Source: Bathymodiolus brooksi (taxonomy: Eukaryota; Mollusca; Bivalvia; Mytilida; Modiolidae). From it: a stretch of DNA of 64,000 nucleotides. The notes below the pieces were generated by a model. It worked only from the letters and a program-made list of their open reading frames with translations, searched no databases and was not told where the DNA came from. Shown in pieces: positions 22,773-34,492 of this stretch (the first letter of the stretch is position 1; each line of letters opens with the position of its first letter). Location: positions 17,730,886 through 17,794,885 of the forward strand of contig OY804590.1 in assembly GCA_963680875.1 (NCBI GenBank), written 5' to 3'. The translations under genes and the position numbers were made by a program.

Positions 22773-23038
22773 TTTATTTTTTTTTTTTTTTTCTTCATCA
22801 TAATATAGTTTATTCAAAATATCCTGTTTACAATAACCTTAATGCCCCAGGAGTGAACATTAAGGGTCCCTGTTTTACATAAATCTCACTTGTCCAGGGG
22901 TAGCAAGTGAAAATAAAAATAAAAAGTCCACTTAAACATATTTCATATTCATTTGTTTTTACATTTCATTATAATATATACAATTGGACGATACAATTAT
23001 TACCATGCATTAGCTTTATGTTCATAAATAATAAATAC
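22773..23038 (-). other. LINE 3' untranslated region and poly(A) tail
   Basis: On the minus strand it runs from the ORF2 stop (23041-23039) to the A-tail. An AATAAA signal is present on the minus strand at about 22813-22808. A small hairpin, CTTAATG..CATTAAG, lies near 22840-22865. Confidence 0.75.
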
Positions 23039-26000
23039 TCATATGTTATTCCGAAAAAGTTCTAATTTGTTTTTATCATTTTCATTAATATGCGAAGTTT
23101 GTAATGTGCATTGTAAATGTTTTTTAAAATTATTTTTCCAAGTGTTGAAAATTGTTTGATCTCCAATTCGGGATTGGTTATATTTCACCTTATTACGTAT
23201 TTTCCATATTTCCCACTTTGAGATAAATATTACGGTATTACAAATGACGTCTAAATCCTCACCCCCATATAGCCCTAACATTATATTTAATTCCTTGATT
23301 TCTATATTAGCTGTTAATCCAGATCTGTTAAATATTGCTTCTATTTCTTTTATAATTTTGTTCACAGAAGGACATTTAAAAAATAGATGCTGCATCGTTT
23401 CATCGTTGTCTCTTATTTGGCAGAGATGGCATCTTCCGTTTGACAAATTCATTTTTTTCAATCTATGTTCTGTATTATTTATATTATGGAGACATTTCCA
23501 CTGGAATTCTTTGACCTTATTAGTAACTTTGATTTTCTTTAATTTTGTCCAAATTTGTGTCCAATCAATATTACCCCCGTACTGTTCTTCCCACTTAATC
23601 TGACATTTTGGTTTTATATTTTGTTTAAAGATTACCTGAATTACTTTTATTTTCAATTTATCAGGTGATATAATTGTATTTGACTCATTTAAAAATTGTA
23701 GCTTATCGTTGATATTTAAGGTAACTACGTTCTGGTACTATTGTAGTTTCACCTTTTAAGACTTTTATGAACTTTTCGGGGATTGCTTTTTTTATCTTAG
23801 AAAACTCTGAAATACAGTTCCTCCTATCTATTAATAAATTGTATATATCATGACAACTTTTAAAATTTGTATTATTTGAATCCCAAATATCGTTTATAGT
23901 TCGTAAGTTACTTTGCAGAAACGAGGTAAACCCTAATGGTTTGTTTTTAAAAGTTATTGAAGAGTTACAAAATATTCTGGTTTTTAGAATGGAATCAATG
24001 TCATTATTACACAATTGAATAAGTTCCTGTAATTTTGACCATGATTGGATACATATTTTGTAAAAAAAAATGGTAACATATTTAAATTTAGAGTTGATAC
24101 ATTAGAGCACTTACATACAAAATATTTTTCATTAAACTTGATGTCTAACTTACGGAGCCAATACTTACCAATTGCATTCCAACTTTCTAATGGTTCATGT
24201 AAAATTCGGTATAGAAGCTTAATTCTTTTGCTGTCAATAAACTCTTGTATGTTAATCATACCCATGCCTCCATTTTCTACTCCCAAGCAGCAAACTTTCC
24301 TATCTATTTGATTAATACCCCCTCCCCAGATAAAACCCCATACCAAAGTTGTTATTTCTTTTACGTATTTTTCTGGTATTCCCCGCATTTCAATTTCGTA
24401 ACCACAAAGAGAGATCAAGAGATTTTTCACTATTAAAGTTTTTCCTGTATATGTCAAGTTTCTACTTTTCCAAACGTGGACACAATTTTTCATTTTATCT
24501 ATTATTGATTTCCATATCTCATCATTTTGTATATTATAACCATGATGAATGCCAAGAGTTTTAACATTATCCTTTGTCCAAACTATTTTTGTAAACTTGG
24601 GTCTGTTATTTTTAGCCGATCCAATATACATACCTTTTGTCTTTTCATAATTGACTTTTGAACCAGAGGCTTTTTCATATATAGTTAAAATATCAAAAGA
24701 TTTTTTGACAGATTCATCATTTTTATTAAATAGCTGAGTGTCATCTGCAAACATGCAGAGCTTAGTCTCGATATATTCCCCATCTTTCCCCCCAGGTAAT
24801 TTGATTCCTTGTATTTCACTATCTCCCCTTATAGCACAGGCTACAGGTTCGGCCTGTAGTATGTAAACAAGAGGCGCTATTGGACACCCTTGTCTACAGG
24901 ACCTTGAAATATTGAAATATTTAGACACAAAACCATTGGTCTTGATACAAGTTTGTGCATATTTGAATAACATTTGAACCCACTCCCTAAATTTTTCACC
25001 AAAGTTAAATTTGCTTAATACATGATCCACCCATCCCCATTCTACCCGGTCGAAGGCCTTTTGTTGATCTAAAAATATTATGATACCGTCATCATCTTCA
25101 CGATCAGTATATTCTATTACATCTTGTATTAGACGGTTAGCTTCACTGATATTACGACCTTTTACAAATCCCTTCTGGTCCGAATGTATTAATTTTGGTA
25201 AAACAACTTTTAATCTTTCTGCAAGAATTTTTGCAATTATTTTGTAGTCACTGTTTAATAGAGTCAGTGGTCTCCAGTTTCGTATATCTTCCCACTCCCC
25301 ACTTTTATGTAATAGAGTAAGAACCCCCTTATATTGTGAAGGAGTTAGTTCTTTTTTTTCGAAAGTATCATTTACAAGCAGAAAGAATTCGTCTTTGATT
25401 TGTTCCCAATGAGTTATATAAAACTCAGAAATTATTCCATCCTCTCCGGGGGATTTATTTGGTTTCAAAATTTTTAAAACATTTTTAATTTCGTCTATGC
25501 TAACATCCAATTCGAGAGTTTCTTTTTCATCCACATTTAACTTACTTTCAATATGTTGCGTTAATTTATTAGCACTGTTTTCATCCCATCCCTCAGTTGT
25601 AAATAGCTTGGAGTAAAATTTTATCTGTTCGTCAATTATTGAATCTATATCATATTTATACTTACCTTCTGTGTTTTTAATTCGATTCCACATTTTATTT
25701 TCTCCCTGTTTTTTTTCAAGTTCAAAGAAATATCGAGTTGACCTTTCCCCTTCTTCCGCCCATTTTATTCTTGAACGAATTTTTGCGGCTTCCGCTTTTT
25801 GTGTATAATATTTCTTAATTAAATTTTCTAATTCTAGTATCTTACCTTTGATGATATCGCCGTCATCTGTACTAGATTTAAGATCTTCTAACTGTTTCTC
25901 AAATTTTTCTATGTCTTTTTTATTTTGACCTTTTTTAATTGCTTACTTATTTGCATTGTCAAATATTTAATTTTAGTCTTTGTAACATCCCACCATTCTT

Positions 26001-26856
26001 GAATATTTCGGAATCTTTCTATCTCGTTCTTCCATTTACCCCACCAAGTATTAAATGCTTTTGTAAATAGTTCACTAGTTATAGTGTTAAAATTCATTGC
26101 CCAAATTCCCGGGCCCCTCTCAATGTCATCTAATTTTAATTTAGTGGATACTAAGTCGTGATCGCTGAATGGAAAGTGTTTTATATTGGTATCAAACACT
26201 TTACTACATAAACCATTTGAACATAAAATAAAATCAATACGTGATTTTGCATTCCCTCTTTAAAAAGAATATCGTTTTTTATTTGGGTGAAGCTTTCTCC
26301 ATGCATCATATAAATCATACCTAATAATAAGATTTTGTAGTTCTATTTTGCCTATGTCGTCCGTCCGTCTATTGGGATATCTATCAATCTTTTTATCGAG
26401 AATACAATTAAAATCTCCCAAAACAATATTGTAATGATAGATACTATCATCTTCAGGGTTGTAAGAAATGTTTTGAAAAGAATCGAAAAATTGTTTTCTA
26501 TCACTGCATAGATTTGGAGCATATATATTAAAAATATGAAACACTGCATTTTCTGTGTTTATCTCACATGTTAATAGTCTACCAGTCTTGTCAGAAAAAT
26601 TAAAATTAATATCAAAAGCAAAATGTTTACTTAAAAGGATAGCCACGCCCTTTGATTCGCTAGATCCACATAACCATGCACTAGCACCGCCCCCTTGTGT
26701 TTTCCATTCACTTTCCCACCGGTTAATATCAACTCCCGTACAGTGCGTCTCCTGTAAACAAATACAATCATATTTCTTTGATACGAGCCAATTAAACACC
26801 AACTCACGTTTTCTATTATCTCGTAGTCCATTAATTGTGACAAGTTTCAATGACAT
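23039..26856 (-). pseudogene. LINE ORF2: AP endonuclease, RT, zinc ribbon (broken)
   Basis: N-terminal EEP endonuclease from MSLKLVTINGLRDNR: CLQETHCTG (catalytic Glu), YNIVLGDFNCILDKKIDR (GDFN), then an in-frame TAA at 26262-26260, and after it SRIDFILCSN and FPFSDHDLV (the catalytic SDH). A one-base shift in an A-run near 25930 leads into the RT: LKPNKSPGEDGIISEFY, NWRPLTLLNSDYKIIAK, LDQQKAFDRVEW (motif A), SRSCRQGCPIAPLVYILQAE (motif B), CMFADDTQLF (motif C, FADD). A shift in a T-run near 24062-24070 and another near 23740 precede the tail, which has a zinc ribbon CHLCQIRDNDETMQHLFFKC (C-x2-C..H-x4-C). ORF2 acts in the nucleus, nicking target DNA and priming cDNA synthesis. All catalytic motifs remain although the gene cannot be translated through. 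Confidence 0.9.
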
Positions 26857-27175
26857 TATCTAAACTATTGTCTGGGTATTTACTCACTTGTGACGGATTT
26901 ATTTTAACTTGACAATAAACACATTTAAACCTTTTCATCAGCTGTGAAAAAAATTCACATTGACCTTTAAGATAATACATTTTCATTTTAAAATTGAGAC
27001 AATATTTCCAAAAACAATTATAAATATCGTCACTGGATTCATTTATATGTACACATTTCAAATAATAATTCAATAAGAAATACAAATCTTGCAAATACAC
27101 ATACATATAACATATATTACAGTTTAAAGAAAAACACGCCTGTTTAAAGGCTACAAATTGTAAAGAAGTGGACAT
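26831..27175 (-). other. Small open frame between LINE ORF1 and ORF2
   Basis: A frame of 114 codons from an ATG at 27175, overlapping the start of ORF2 by about 25 bp in another frame. It is Cys- and Tyr-rich with one C-x2-C (FKCVYCQV). I recognise no family. It may be only spacer. Confidence 0.2.
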
Positions 27176-27317
27176 TATTATGTACAATCAAAATAATAGC
27201 AAATAATAACACATTCAACTAGTAATTACCGTCTGTTTATTTTTAATTCTTGATTGTGTATTTTCTTTAAATAAGATAAGACAAAATATAATGTAAATAT
27301 CAAATAAAGTTACTATT

Positions 27318-28597
27318 TCAATATTCAGTTGCGGATCCTAATTTCGAATGTTTTGTTTTTCTATCAACGGATGAGGGTGTCGTTGTAATGTCACTTAAGT
27401 TTCTTTTACGATCAGTATTTGTCAAATCAAATACGTCATTTGGTGCCTTGAGAAATTCACGGATTTTTTCTTGTATTTTTTTTGAACCATCAGGACCGAT
27501 GTGTATGCCACTGTGATCATTTTTATCAAACATTGACTTAACAATCGCACGCTGATTGAAGAAGTCACTGATTGTGTCAATGTATTCAACTGTTGGATCT
27601 TTCATACAGAGTTTACGGATAAATTTATTCACACTGGTAGTAGTCGCATTTAATATATTTGTGTTATTGCCGGTCCCTTTTCGTGGAAATATACCACAAA
27701 TACCAATCAAGGAGTCGGGAAAGTGACTTTTGACCTTAGCAATAGCTTGTGTCAATAGTACATTCACTTGATCACTATCATCTCTACATTTGCTCACATC
27801 ATTTGTTCCCAAACACATAACAACTTTATTAACCATGCTGTTTGTATTTTCTAATTTTGAATTTGCCCTGTCAATGCATTGATCAATGTTGTTTAGAGTT
27901 GTGCCCGATATAGATGCGTTTATAAAGTTGTCATCAAATGCGCCAAGTCGTACACCATTTGATGCACCTAACAGTATATTAACAGCACTGATTGTACTTG
28001 TGTCTTTGTTATCACCAAGTTTATTGTCTACATTATTTGTTTGTGATGTTTGTTGTGCGTCTTGTTCAGTAGTTTTCCTACCCTCAATAATTTCAGGGGC
28101 ATAGCTCCCAAAATCTCGACGTGCTTGATCAGTATCATAGAGCTCACAATCTCGCCTTATATGCCCTTCCTGTTTACAAAATGAACAAGTTGGTGCACTC
28201 ATACAGTCTCTTGCTAAGTGACCCAGATCGTTACAATTATAGCATCGCTTTTGCCATGTTGGTTTCTGTCTACATGCGTAGGATGGGTGGTTGGTTTGTT
28301 TACAGTGTAAGCATTGAGTTCGGTTATTGTCTGCGAATAACCTAACTTCAAATCGGCCAAAGTCAGTTCTATTGGGTAAAGTTGGGGCACAGTTTATGAT
28401 TTGGAGATATCTTGAACCATTCTCTATATTTGTACCTTTAATGTACCTTCTACGCACTGATCCTGGTATAACTTCTCCATACTTCATCATTTGTGTGGCA
28501 ACAGTCGCTTACCTCATAGGGAGCATCTTTGATTGTTACATTTGTGATTGTTTTTTCGACGTCTAAAAAGTTAACTGACCTGTTTTTTAGTGTTATT
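27318..28597 (-). pseudogene. LINE ORF1: CCHC zinc knuckles plus SGNH esterase-like domain
   Basis: The nucleic-acid-binding ORF1. After an RRM-like stretch ending FGRFEVRLFADNNRT come three knuckles: CLHCKQTNHPSYAC, CYNCNDLGHLARDC and CSFCKQEGHIRRDC. Then follows an SGNH/GDSL hydrolase-like domain: LLGASNGVRLG (nucleophile Ser block), SISGTTLNN (Gly block), VMCLGTND (GxND block) and DHSGIHIGPDG (D..H block), so Ser, Gly, Asn and Asp/His positions are all present. Esterase domains in ORF1 are established for CR1-like LINEs. The stop is at 27318. The open frame begins near 28490; upstream the reading continues one frame over (APYEVSD.. back to about 28653), so a one-base indel lies near 28505. 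Residues beyond 28598 may be flanking DNA if the target-site duplication is correct. Confidence 0.85.
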
Positions 28598-28609
28598 ATA
28601 ACCACACAA
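28598..28609. repeat. Target-site duplication, 5' side of LINE
   Basis: ATAACCACACAA, identical to 22761-22772. It sits inside what could be read as the ORF1 N-terminus (..KTSCVVIITLKN), so the boundary is probable rather than certain. Confidence 0.65.
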
Positions 28610-28659
28610 CTAGTCTTTCCCTCGCATGATATCTGAATGCAACTGCCGGCCACAATCTA

Positions 28660-29418
28660 TAGCAATAAGTGGCTCGATTCAAACTTTCAAAGCTACTATT
28701 TCCTCAAATATGTATGTATTAAACCAAAAAATAATGTTAACCCTTTTCAATTTTCATGGGCAACCTCTGATTTAATCTTCAGTCTGTTTAAAGCTGGTCA
28801 GTATTTTGCTACAATAAACGATAACAAAGAAAATGTTTAAATCCTGAAATCTGCACACGCTACAATGACGTCTCCTAAACTCACAGGTCAAACGAACAGT
28901 CATTGAAACAAGGTTATTAATTATATATGTGTCAATACAGTTACCATAGAAATCAGAAAGAGAAAAAAAGTAATTACTACCAACCACTTGTCTCTGTACA
29001 AGGAAAACAAAAACATCTTATGTGTTCTCCGTTTACAATAAACACTCATATACGGGCCACTTAGACTTACAAATAGCTAGAAGATATAGCTGTTCAATCT
29101 AATATTGCTATTCGTTATTATATGGTATCAACCAGAGGTCAGCGGAATAAACACAATATAAGTATGGCATATTTCATATCGACATTGATGAAAATCTTTT
29201 GGTAGTAAGTAACAATATAATATCATTTCTCACTGCGACTATCAGAGAAAGTTAATAAAAAGACGTTCTTTATTTATAAAAGAGATGAATGGTATTTAAG
29301 GCAAATAAGCACAATGAAATATGGTTGATCTTTTCGTGGTCATTAATATAAAGTGACAAGCATATAATAGGAACGTGTGAATCTAAACATCTAATACGAT
29401 GCCGTAAATAAATGGCAT
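28660..29418. other. Non-coding, no feature seen
   Basis: AT-rich gap between two minus-strand LINEs. Nothing recognised. Confidence 0.5.
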
Positions 29419-30605
29419 ACAAGATACAAGATACAAGATATTTTATTTTCCAATCATTGAGCCCAGTACTGAGCAGAATAATCATTTACAAATTAAAGAA
29501 CATAAAATACACATATGATTTGTAATAATTAAATGTAATTTGAAAACATATTAAGACAATACAGTAAAAATTATATATATATATATAAAATAAAATAAAG
29601 TTTTGGAGACACACAGTGACTCTGAAGGTCAAGGGGGAGACAACCCATAAAAGCATAATATTCTAATGTATTTATTATATTATTTTAAGTAATTCTCTGT
29701 TTTCTTTCTTTAAATAAATCAATTAATAGCTTAGATGTTAATAAAATAATTTCTTTATCTTCACATGATAGTGACCATATAAATTTATCTTCTGTTGATA
29801 AGTTCTCAAAGTTGGTATATAACCTTTTTATAATATTAAAATAGTTTGCTCTACAGTTATCTAATGGCGAGCAAATCATAAGGAAATGAAACTCATCTTC
29901 TATATTTAAATTACATGTATTGCAAATTCTATCTTCAACCTTCAAACCTTCATACCTGCCTCTTTCTATTCTTAAATCATGGGCACTTATTCTAATTTTT
30001 GCATATGTTTGTTGTTCTGTCTTAGAACCAAATTGTAAATATTCTTCAAATTTAAATAAGTTTTTAAATTTTCTATATGTTCTAAGTTTGCTTCCCATAT
30101 TACCTTGTTTGTTAGTTTCAGAGTTTAGACTTTCCTTCCATTGATCAATAAATATTTTACTCAACTTCTTTTTAACAATTTGCATTTTCTTGTTAGTTGA
30201 AATATTAGTATAATTTTTGTATAAATTTTCTAATTCTAAATATTTAAAAATCAATCGAATACAACTTAACCATGAATCTTTATTTTTCTTTTCCATATCT
30301 GAAGCCAAATTTAGGGAACTAACAAGTAATTTGTTTGATTTATTTTCTTTTACCAAGTAGCACCAATATTTTATCATGTTTATTAATATGTTGTATAGAA
30401 ATGGAATGCTGCCCAGTTCTCCTCTACAAGCAATGTTTGAAGATTTTGTCCTTACTCCTAGTGCATATTTACAAAATTTTGTATGCAATTTTTCAATTAT
30501 TAAGGAGTCTGTTTCTTTTGAGATATACTTACTGATTTGTTTTTCCCATTTACTTGCTGGGAAATAGCCCCATATTTCAGATCCAAACGAACTACCATCT
30601 GTTAA
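29419..30605 (-). mobile_element. Second LINE type, 3' part, with 7-bp repeat tail
   Basis: A 5'-truncated non-LTR element. Its coding tail is at 29685-30603, followed by about 250 bp of untranslated sequence and a tail of ATCTTGT repeated about three times (29419-29440) instead of poly(A). Short-repeat tails are usual in CR1/L2/RTE-like LINEs, so this is not the Tx1-like type. Confidence 0.75.
29685..30603 (-). pseudogene. LINE ORF2 C-terminal region, truncated
   Basis: Open for about 305 codons from 30603, where a TGA sits immediately upstream, to the stop at 29685. Begins IQLTDGSSFGSEIWGYFPAS, then IEKLHTKFCKYALGV, SSNIACRGELGSIPFLYNIL, and near the end ICNTCNLNIEDEFHFLMIC, a C-x2-C..H-x4-C zinc-like cluster. 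This is the region after the RT palm in LINE ORF2 proteins; the RT and endonuclease are absent. It is uninterrupted, but with no start and no RT it is a fragment. Confidence 0.75.
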
Positions 30606-30689
30606 CTGAATTCATTGAATATAACAAATATCACGACATATGTCTTTGGAAATCCAGTTCCTGGTTTTGGACAGGCACATGTATATAAA

Positions 30690-30885
30690 TATATATAAAC
30701 GTTGAGAAAAACCGAAGGGCAGATCAAGAATGAACAATCCAGAGACACTGACAACATTGAGCATATTAAACACAAGACGAAAACAAACAAAGCGAAACCA
30801 AAAACACAACACAATAAAGCAGACTAAAACAAATGATAAGCATGGACTCCACAACAAAACGTGGATGAACCGGGGTGCTCTCTAG
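30690..30885 (-). repeat. Repeat resembling dispersed family B
   Basis: On the minus strand: CACCCCGGTTCATCCACG, GTGTTTTTGGTTTCGCTTTG, TTGTTTTCGTCTTGTGTTTA, TTGTCAGTGTCTCTGGATT, TGCCCTTCGGTTTTTCTC. Same overall plan as family B but a different subfamily; I recall it as frequent in mussels. Confidence 0.5.
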
Positions 30886-32435
30886 GGTTAAGCTGTTCCT
30901 TCCTCTTATAAGGCACCCGCCATGTGTCTCATTTAGTTAAAGCGTGTTTGGCAACATTATGCGGAAATAAACACAAATAACAAACAAGACATGTAAAACA
31001 ATGTTAATATTTTTACATATATATTTATCAATTGATAAAGTCTCTCGGTGGAGCAAAGCAGACACCACCATCATCAGCATTTCATCAAACATACTTAGTT
31101 CACGACATAACATTATATACTCAACTGGGGTTAAGCAAAACAAAACACATCGCATTCTTTAACGTTATTTAATTCTCCTTTATTTGTCTTTATTAATTAT
31201 CGTAATTGATTGGCTTTCCAGAAATAACCAGACAAACCAGTCTAAGAAAACATTGCTATAAAGACATTAAGAACAACACCACACTTGCTTTCTAAATCAT
31301 GAGCTTTCAGACAATAAATATATTATGCATGCTAGTTTATTCATAAAACTATGAACCAAGGAGTTTTGTCTGCGATGTCTTTATTAAATTAAGTGAGCTA
31401 ACAGTATATTAATGATTATCTTGTCTATCTCATTACATCGAAATCAACTTGATGAATACATTATTTGTTCCTGTATTGGTATAATCTATTAGATGGACTG
31501 ATACATTCATGTATAATATGACTTATTTTCTTGTCCTGACGCCATTAAAGAGAATAATTGAATGGTATTTATAGTCTTTGCACTGACCAACCTCTTATGT
31601 TTCGTACCGATCTGTTTATCATAGTCCCGTATCTATGCAATATATGCACTTTGTCGGAAAATATAAAATTGCAGGATTAGAAACAGGTAAACTAAATCCT
31701 AATTCCTCGTACACAATTCCACCATACACACAAACAATACCCACCATTCCATCCATACCATTTCCCAGCTTACCATTACCCGTTACATACATTGTAGACG
31801 TTATTCCAAATAAAAATCAGAGCAATATTACACTTATATTTATCTACAGAAACGACTTCATTGATTTGAAGATGAAAATGTATATATATCCTAACATGAA
31901 GCCCTCCATGATATAGGTTTATATATATAAACGTCTAAAATGGTTTGTAAAACAACACCAAGTACAGAAAGCAAAGTGATAAAGAATTAAGCACTTTGTT
32001 GAATGACAAAATGTTCGTCTTTCTTTCTAAGACAACGTCAAATAACTGTTTGTAGTTTTTAGTCCGGGAACATAATCCAGTTTTTCTGTATGCTCTTTCA
32101 GAACGGTTAGAATACATTAGGATATCGTATTAAAGAGAATCAATCAAGTAGATGAAACGAACGAATGTAATATTCCAGCATATTAACAGATACATGCGCT
32201 AACAACAACGTACCAGATTTCCAAAATTCACATCAAACCCATATGCTAATTGTATGCACCTGGAATTTGCAACTTTTATTTGAATATTATTATTATTATT
32301 ATTATAATGGCGATCCAATAACATCTAACAGCATCTCAAATAGCGGGTCACGTCACAGACAAAGATCTTATTTCAAGAAACCAAGAAATTAGCGACGAGT
32401 CCATAAATTTTTTAAGAAGAGGATTTGATTTGATT
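30886..32435. other. Non-coding; (TTA)n microsatellite
   Basis: A short (TTA)n run at about 32287-32305. An open frame of 93 codons at 31635-31916, Pro-rich in the middle, has no recognisable domain and is not called. Confidence 0.5.
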
Positions 32436-32690
32436 TATTGTCTTTAACGCCACTTTCAGCAATATTTCAGCTTTATCATGGCGATCAGTTTTAGTGGTGG
32501 AAGAAGTCGGACTCCCCGGGGAGAACCACCGACCATGGGCAGGCAACTGGTAAACTTTATCACTTGCGCTGCGAATCGAGTGCGCCCTTTTTTGTAAATT
32601 ACAAAGCCGGGTGCGAACTCACGCCGTATTGGTGATAGGCTTGTATGAAATTTTAGGTATTCCAACTACCTACCGGGCCCTCCGAATATG
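32436..32690 (-). repeat. SINE-B copy
   Basis: On the minus strand: a head with GGTAGTTGGAATACCTAA, box B-like GTGAGTTCGCACCCGG, body GGTCGGTGGTTCTCCCCGG, and tail ATCGCCATGATAAAGCTG, AATATTGCTGAAAGTGGC, GTTAAAGAC. Confidence 0.85.
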
Positions 32691-33254
32691 AATGACCGGT
32701 TACTGGTAACACGTTGTTGTAAAATTAATCGACGGTGTGAGAAAAGAACTCAGAAACAAATGTAAATAAGATTGATCAGTCAAAGGATATTTATATTTCA
32801 GAGGGAAAACAGATCACCAGGATGTCCCTATTGAATTAGTACAATTGCATATTGATTAAAACACTTAAACGTTTTTCGAAATTTATTTTGAAGGCTAAAC
32901 GATTAATCTTATGAAAAGTTGAATCGGATAATTTTTTCCATTCTTCAATGACTATGTTCTTTAAGTTTGACCTTTTAAGACATATCTACAACACTCTTAC
33001 TCTGCAGTTTATTCCTTGAAAGTATAATCGAAATTCACTAAATGTTATAGACATATCATGTTATATTAATTGACTTTGTTAGTATGTAGTTGAGTTTTTG
33101 GTATCGAAAACATGGAGTTGCATTCTATTCATTATCTAGTAAGATTTCCAACGGTATTTATCAGTAAGTGGGTGAGTAAATGTTGTGTTACGCCAAATAA
33201 GGCACTGGGATACCATTTTCTATTTCGGAGCCAAACAGTATTTGCTCTTGCTCC
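32691..33254. other. Non-coding, no feature seen
   Basis: AT-rich, featureless. Confidence 0.5.
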
Positions 33255-33625
33255 TTGACACTGAATCGCATCGGTGATGTAATGGTTAGCGTGTTTGCCT
33301 TGAGTGCGGTAGATTGTGGGTTCGAGCCCCGATCGGGACAAACCAAAGACTATAAAATTGGTATTCGTTGCTTCTCCGCTTAGCACGCAGCGTTAAGGGG
33401 AAAGAGCAAAGACTGGTTGGCTCAGGATAATGTGTCAAAGTGGGGTGATATGTCTATCCGTGGACTGTTGATGGATTGAGCTAGCACTATGAAAATCCTG
33501 CTAAGCGTGTTGGTCTAGTGCAAACCGGACCTCATCATCATCTCATTGAAAACTAACTTGTTCTCGCCATGATATTGCTGAAAAATGCTGGGTTGGCGTT
33601 AAACAGCAATCACTCACTCACTGAC
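33255..33625 (+). repeat. SINE-A, nearly complete copy
   Basis: The head is tRNA-like: box A region GATGTAATGGTTAGCGTG and box B GTGGGTTCGAGCCCCG, 80 bp from the start. The body has ACTATAAAATTGGTATTCG and TGCAAACCGGACCTCATC. The tail is CGCCATGATATTGCTGAA, TGGCGTTAAACAGCAATC, ending in ACTCACTCACTGAC. The (ACTC)n end and the tail shared with SINE-B fit the bivalve SINEs with Meta/Deu-type conserved 3' domains. Confidence 0.88.
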
Positions 33626-34000
33626 CCCTTAACCTTTTCGCTGCCAGAATTTTCAAAAATCCAGTTGAGAGTATTATTTATGACGTTGCTGAATTTTCAC
33701 GAGAATGACGTTCCGTTCGAAATCATTGTAGCCTGTTTTTCATAAGACGTAAATATATTTTGAAAGATCTACTGATACGTTGTTTTGTATCCGATTTTTA
33801 TCATGTTTACAGATTTTTAAAGAGCAATAGTTACATTGACAAACACAACTTGTACCTTCGAACTAATTATGTTTTTAGCGAAAATTATTTAATGTTTGAA
33901 AATAATTGAAATATTTAAAAAACATAATTAACTTAAACTTTATTGTTAGATTACAATTCAATTCAAAATATGATACAACATCCAAAGATTTACGCGTTCA
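33626..34000. other. Non-coding, no feature seen
   Basis: AT-rich between a SINE and the piggyBac remnant. Confidence 0.5.
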
Positions 34001-34012
34001 AACCACAGTTTC

Positions 34013-34375
34013 TTATTCCTCTCTGCATTCTTGGTGAAGCCTGGCACATCCTCTGTGCAGCCCTCTTCCACATTGTGTACATGCTGTTCTGCTGCGCCGT
34101 CTTTGACCTCCTCGTCTCCTATCCGAACAAATGCAACAATCTTTTTCTTTCCTACCGGGCAAATTAACGACACCTCTATTTATTTGCCGGATACGCCTTC
34201 TTCGGTTGGGTTGCATATCCCCCGAAGATAAATCCTCAACAATGGACTGCAAAAATTTTACCCGTGATTTTACAGGATTGTCACTTGTATTTTTATGGTA
34301 GAGAATATACGCGTTATGAAGAATACGATGAAACAAGTGAAGAATGATTTTTTTATGAACATATAGTATAACTAA
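34013..34375 (-). pseudogene. piggyBac transposase C-terminal remnant
   Basis: On the minus strand: SFFTCFHRILHNAYILYH, then SRVKFLQSIVEDLSSG, then a Cys-rich tail KEKDCCICSDRRRGGQRRRS and CTQCGRGLHRGCARLHQEC. The NAYILY segment followed by a F..L...L stretch and a C-x2-C..C-x2-C..H-x3-C..H tail is the layout of piggyBac-type transposases, whose Cys-rich domain binds the element ends. The catalytic core is missing; upstream sequence is cut off by the palindrome starting near 34382. Confidence 0.65.
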
Positions 34376-34381
34376 TCGTAG

Positions 34382-34492
34382 ATTTTGAATATCAAAATAA
34401 GACTACGAGTGACCGAAGTACGCATAAGGATTAAATGAGTTTAATCGTTAATGCGTATTCGGTCACGAGTGATCTTATTTTGATATTCAAAA
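34382..34492. repeat. Foldback palindrome 1, arms about 50 bp
   Basis: The left arm ATTTTGAATATCAAAATAAG..GAGTGACCGAAGTACGCAT is followed by its inverse ATGCGTATTCGGTCAC..CTTATTTTGATATTCAAAAT with a loop of only about 10 bp. A few mismatches. Confidence 0.9.

Larger units (their letters stand above)
22761..28609 (-). mobile_element. Tx1/L1-like LINE, nearly full length, with TSD
   Basis: A minus-strand non-LTR retrotransposon. In its own direction: ORF1 with CCHC knuckles and an SGNH-type esterase domain, a spacer of about 460 bp, ORF2 with AP-endonuclease, RT and C-terminal zinc ribbon, a 3' untranslated region of about 240 bp, and a poly(A) tail (T-run at 22777-22792). The 12-bp string ATAACCACACAA occurs immediately outside the tail (22761-22772) and again at 28598-28609, as expected for a target-site duplication. 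If so, the insertion is 5'-truncated inside ORF1. ORF1 and ORF2 both carry frameshifts and ORF2 an internal TAA, so the copy is inactive. Assignment to the Tx1 group is from overall RT character and is tentative; L1 superfamily is more secure. Confidence 0.85.

Noticed and set aside
24045..24564. Plus-strand frames within the LINE
   Set aside because: Opposite-strand shadows of ORF2.
27886..28566. Several plus-strand frames opposite LINE ORF1
   Set aside because: Shadows of the minus-strand ORF1 with its clear zinc knuckles.
31635..31916. 93-codon Pro-rich frame as a host gene
   Set aside because: No domain, no splice or start context support, and no relative in the window.
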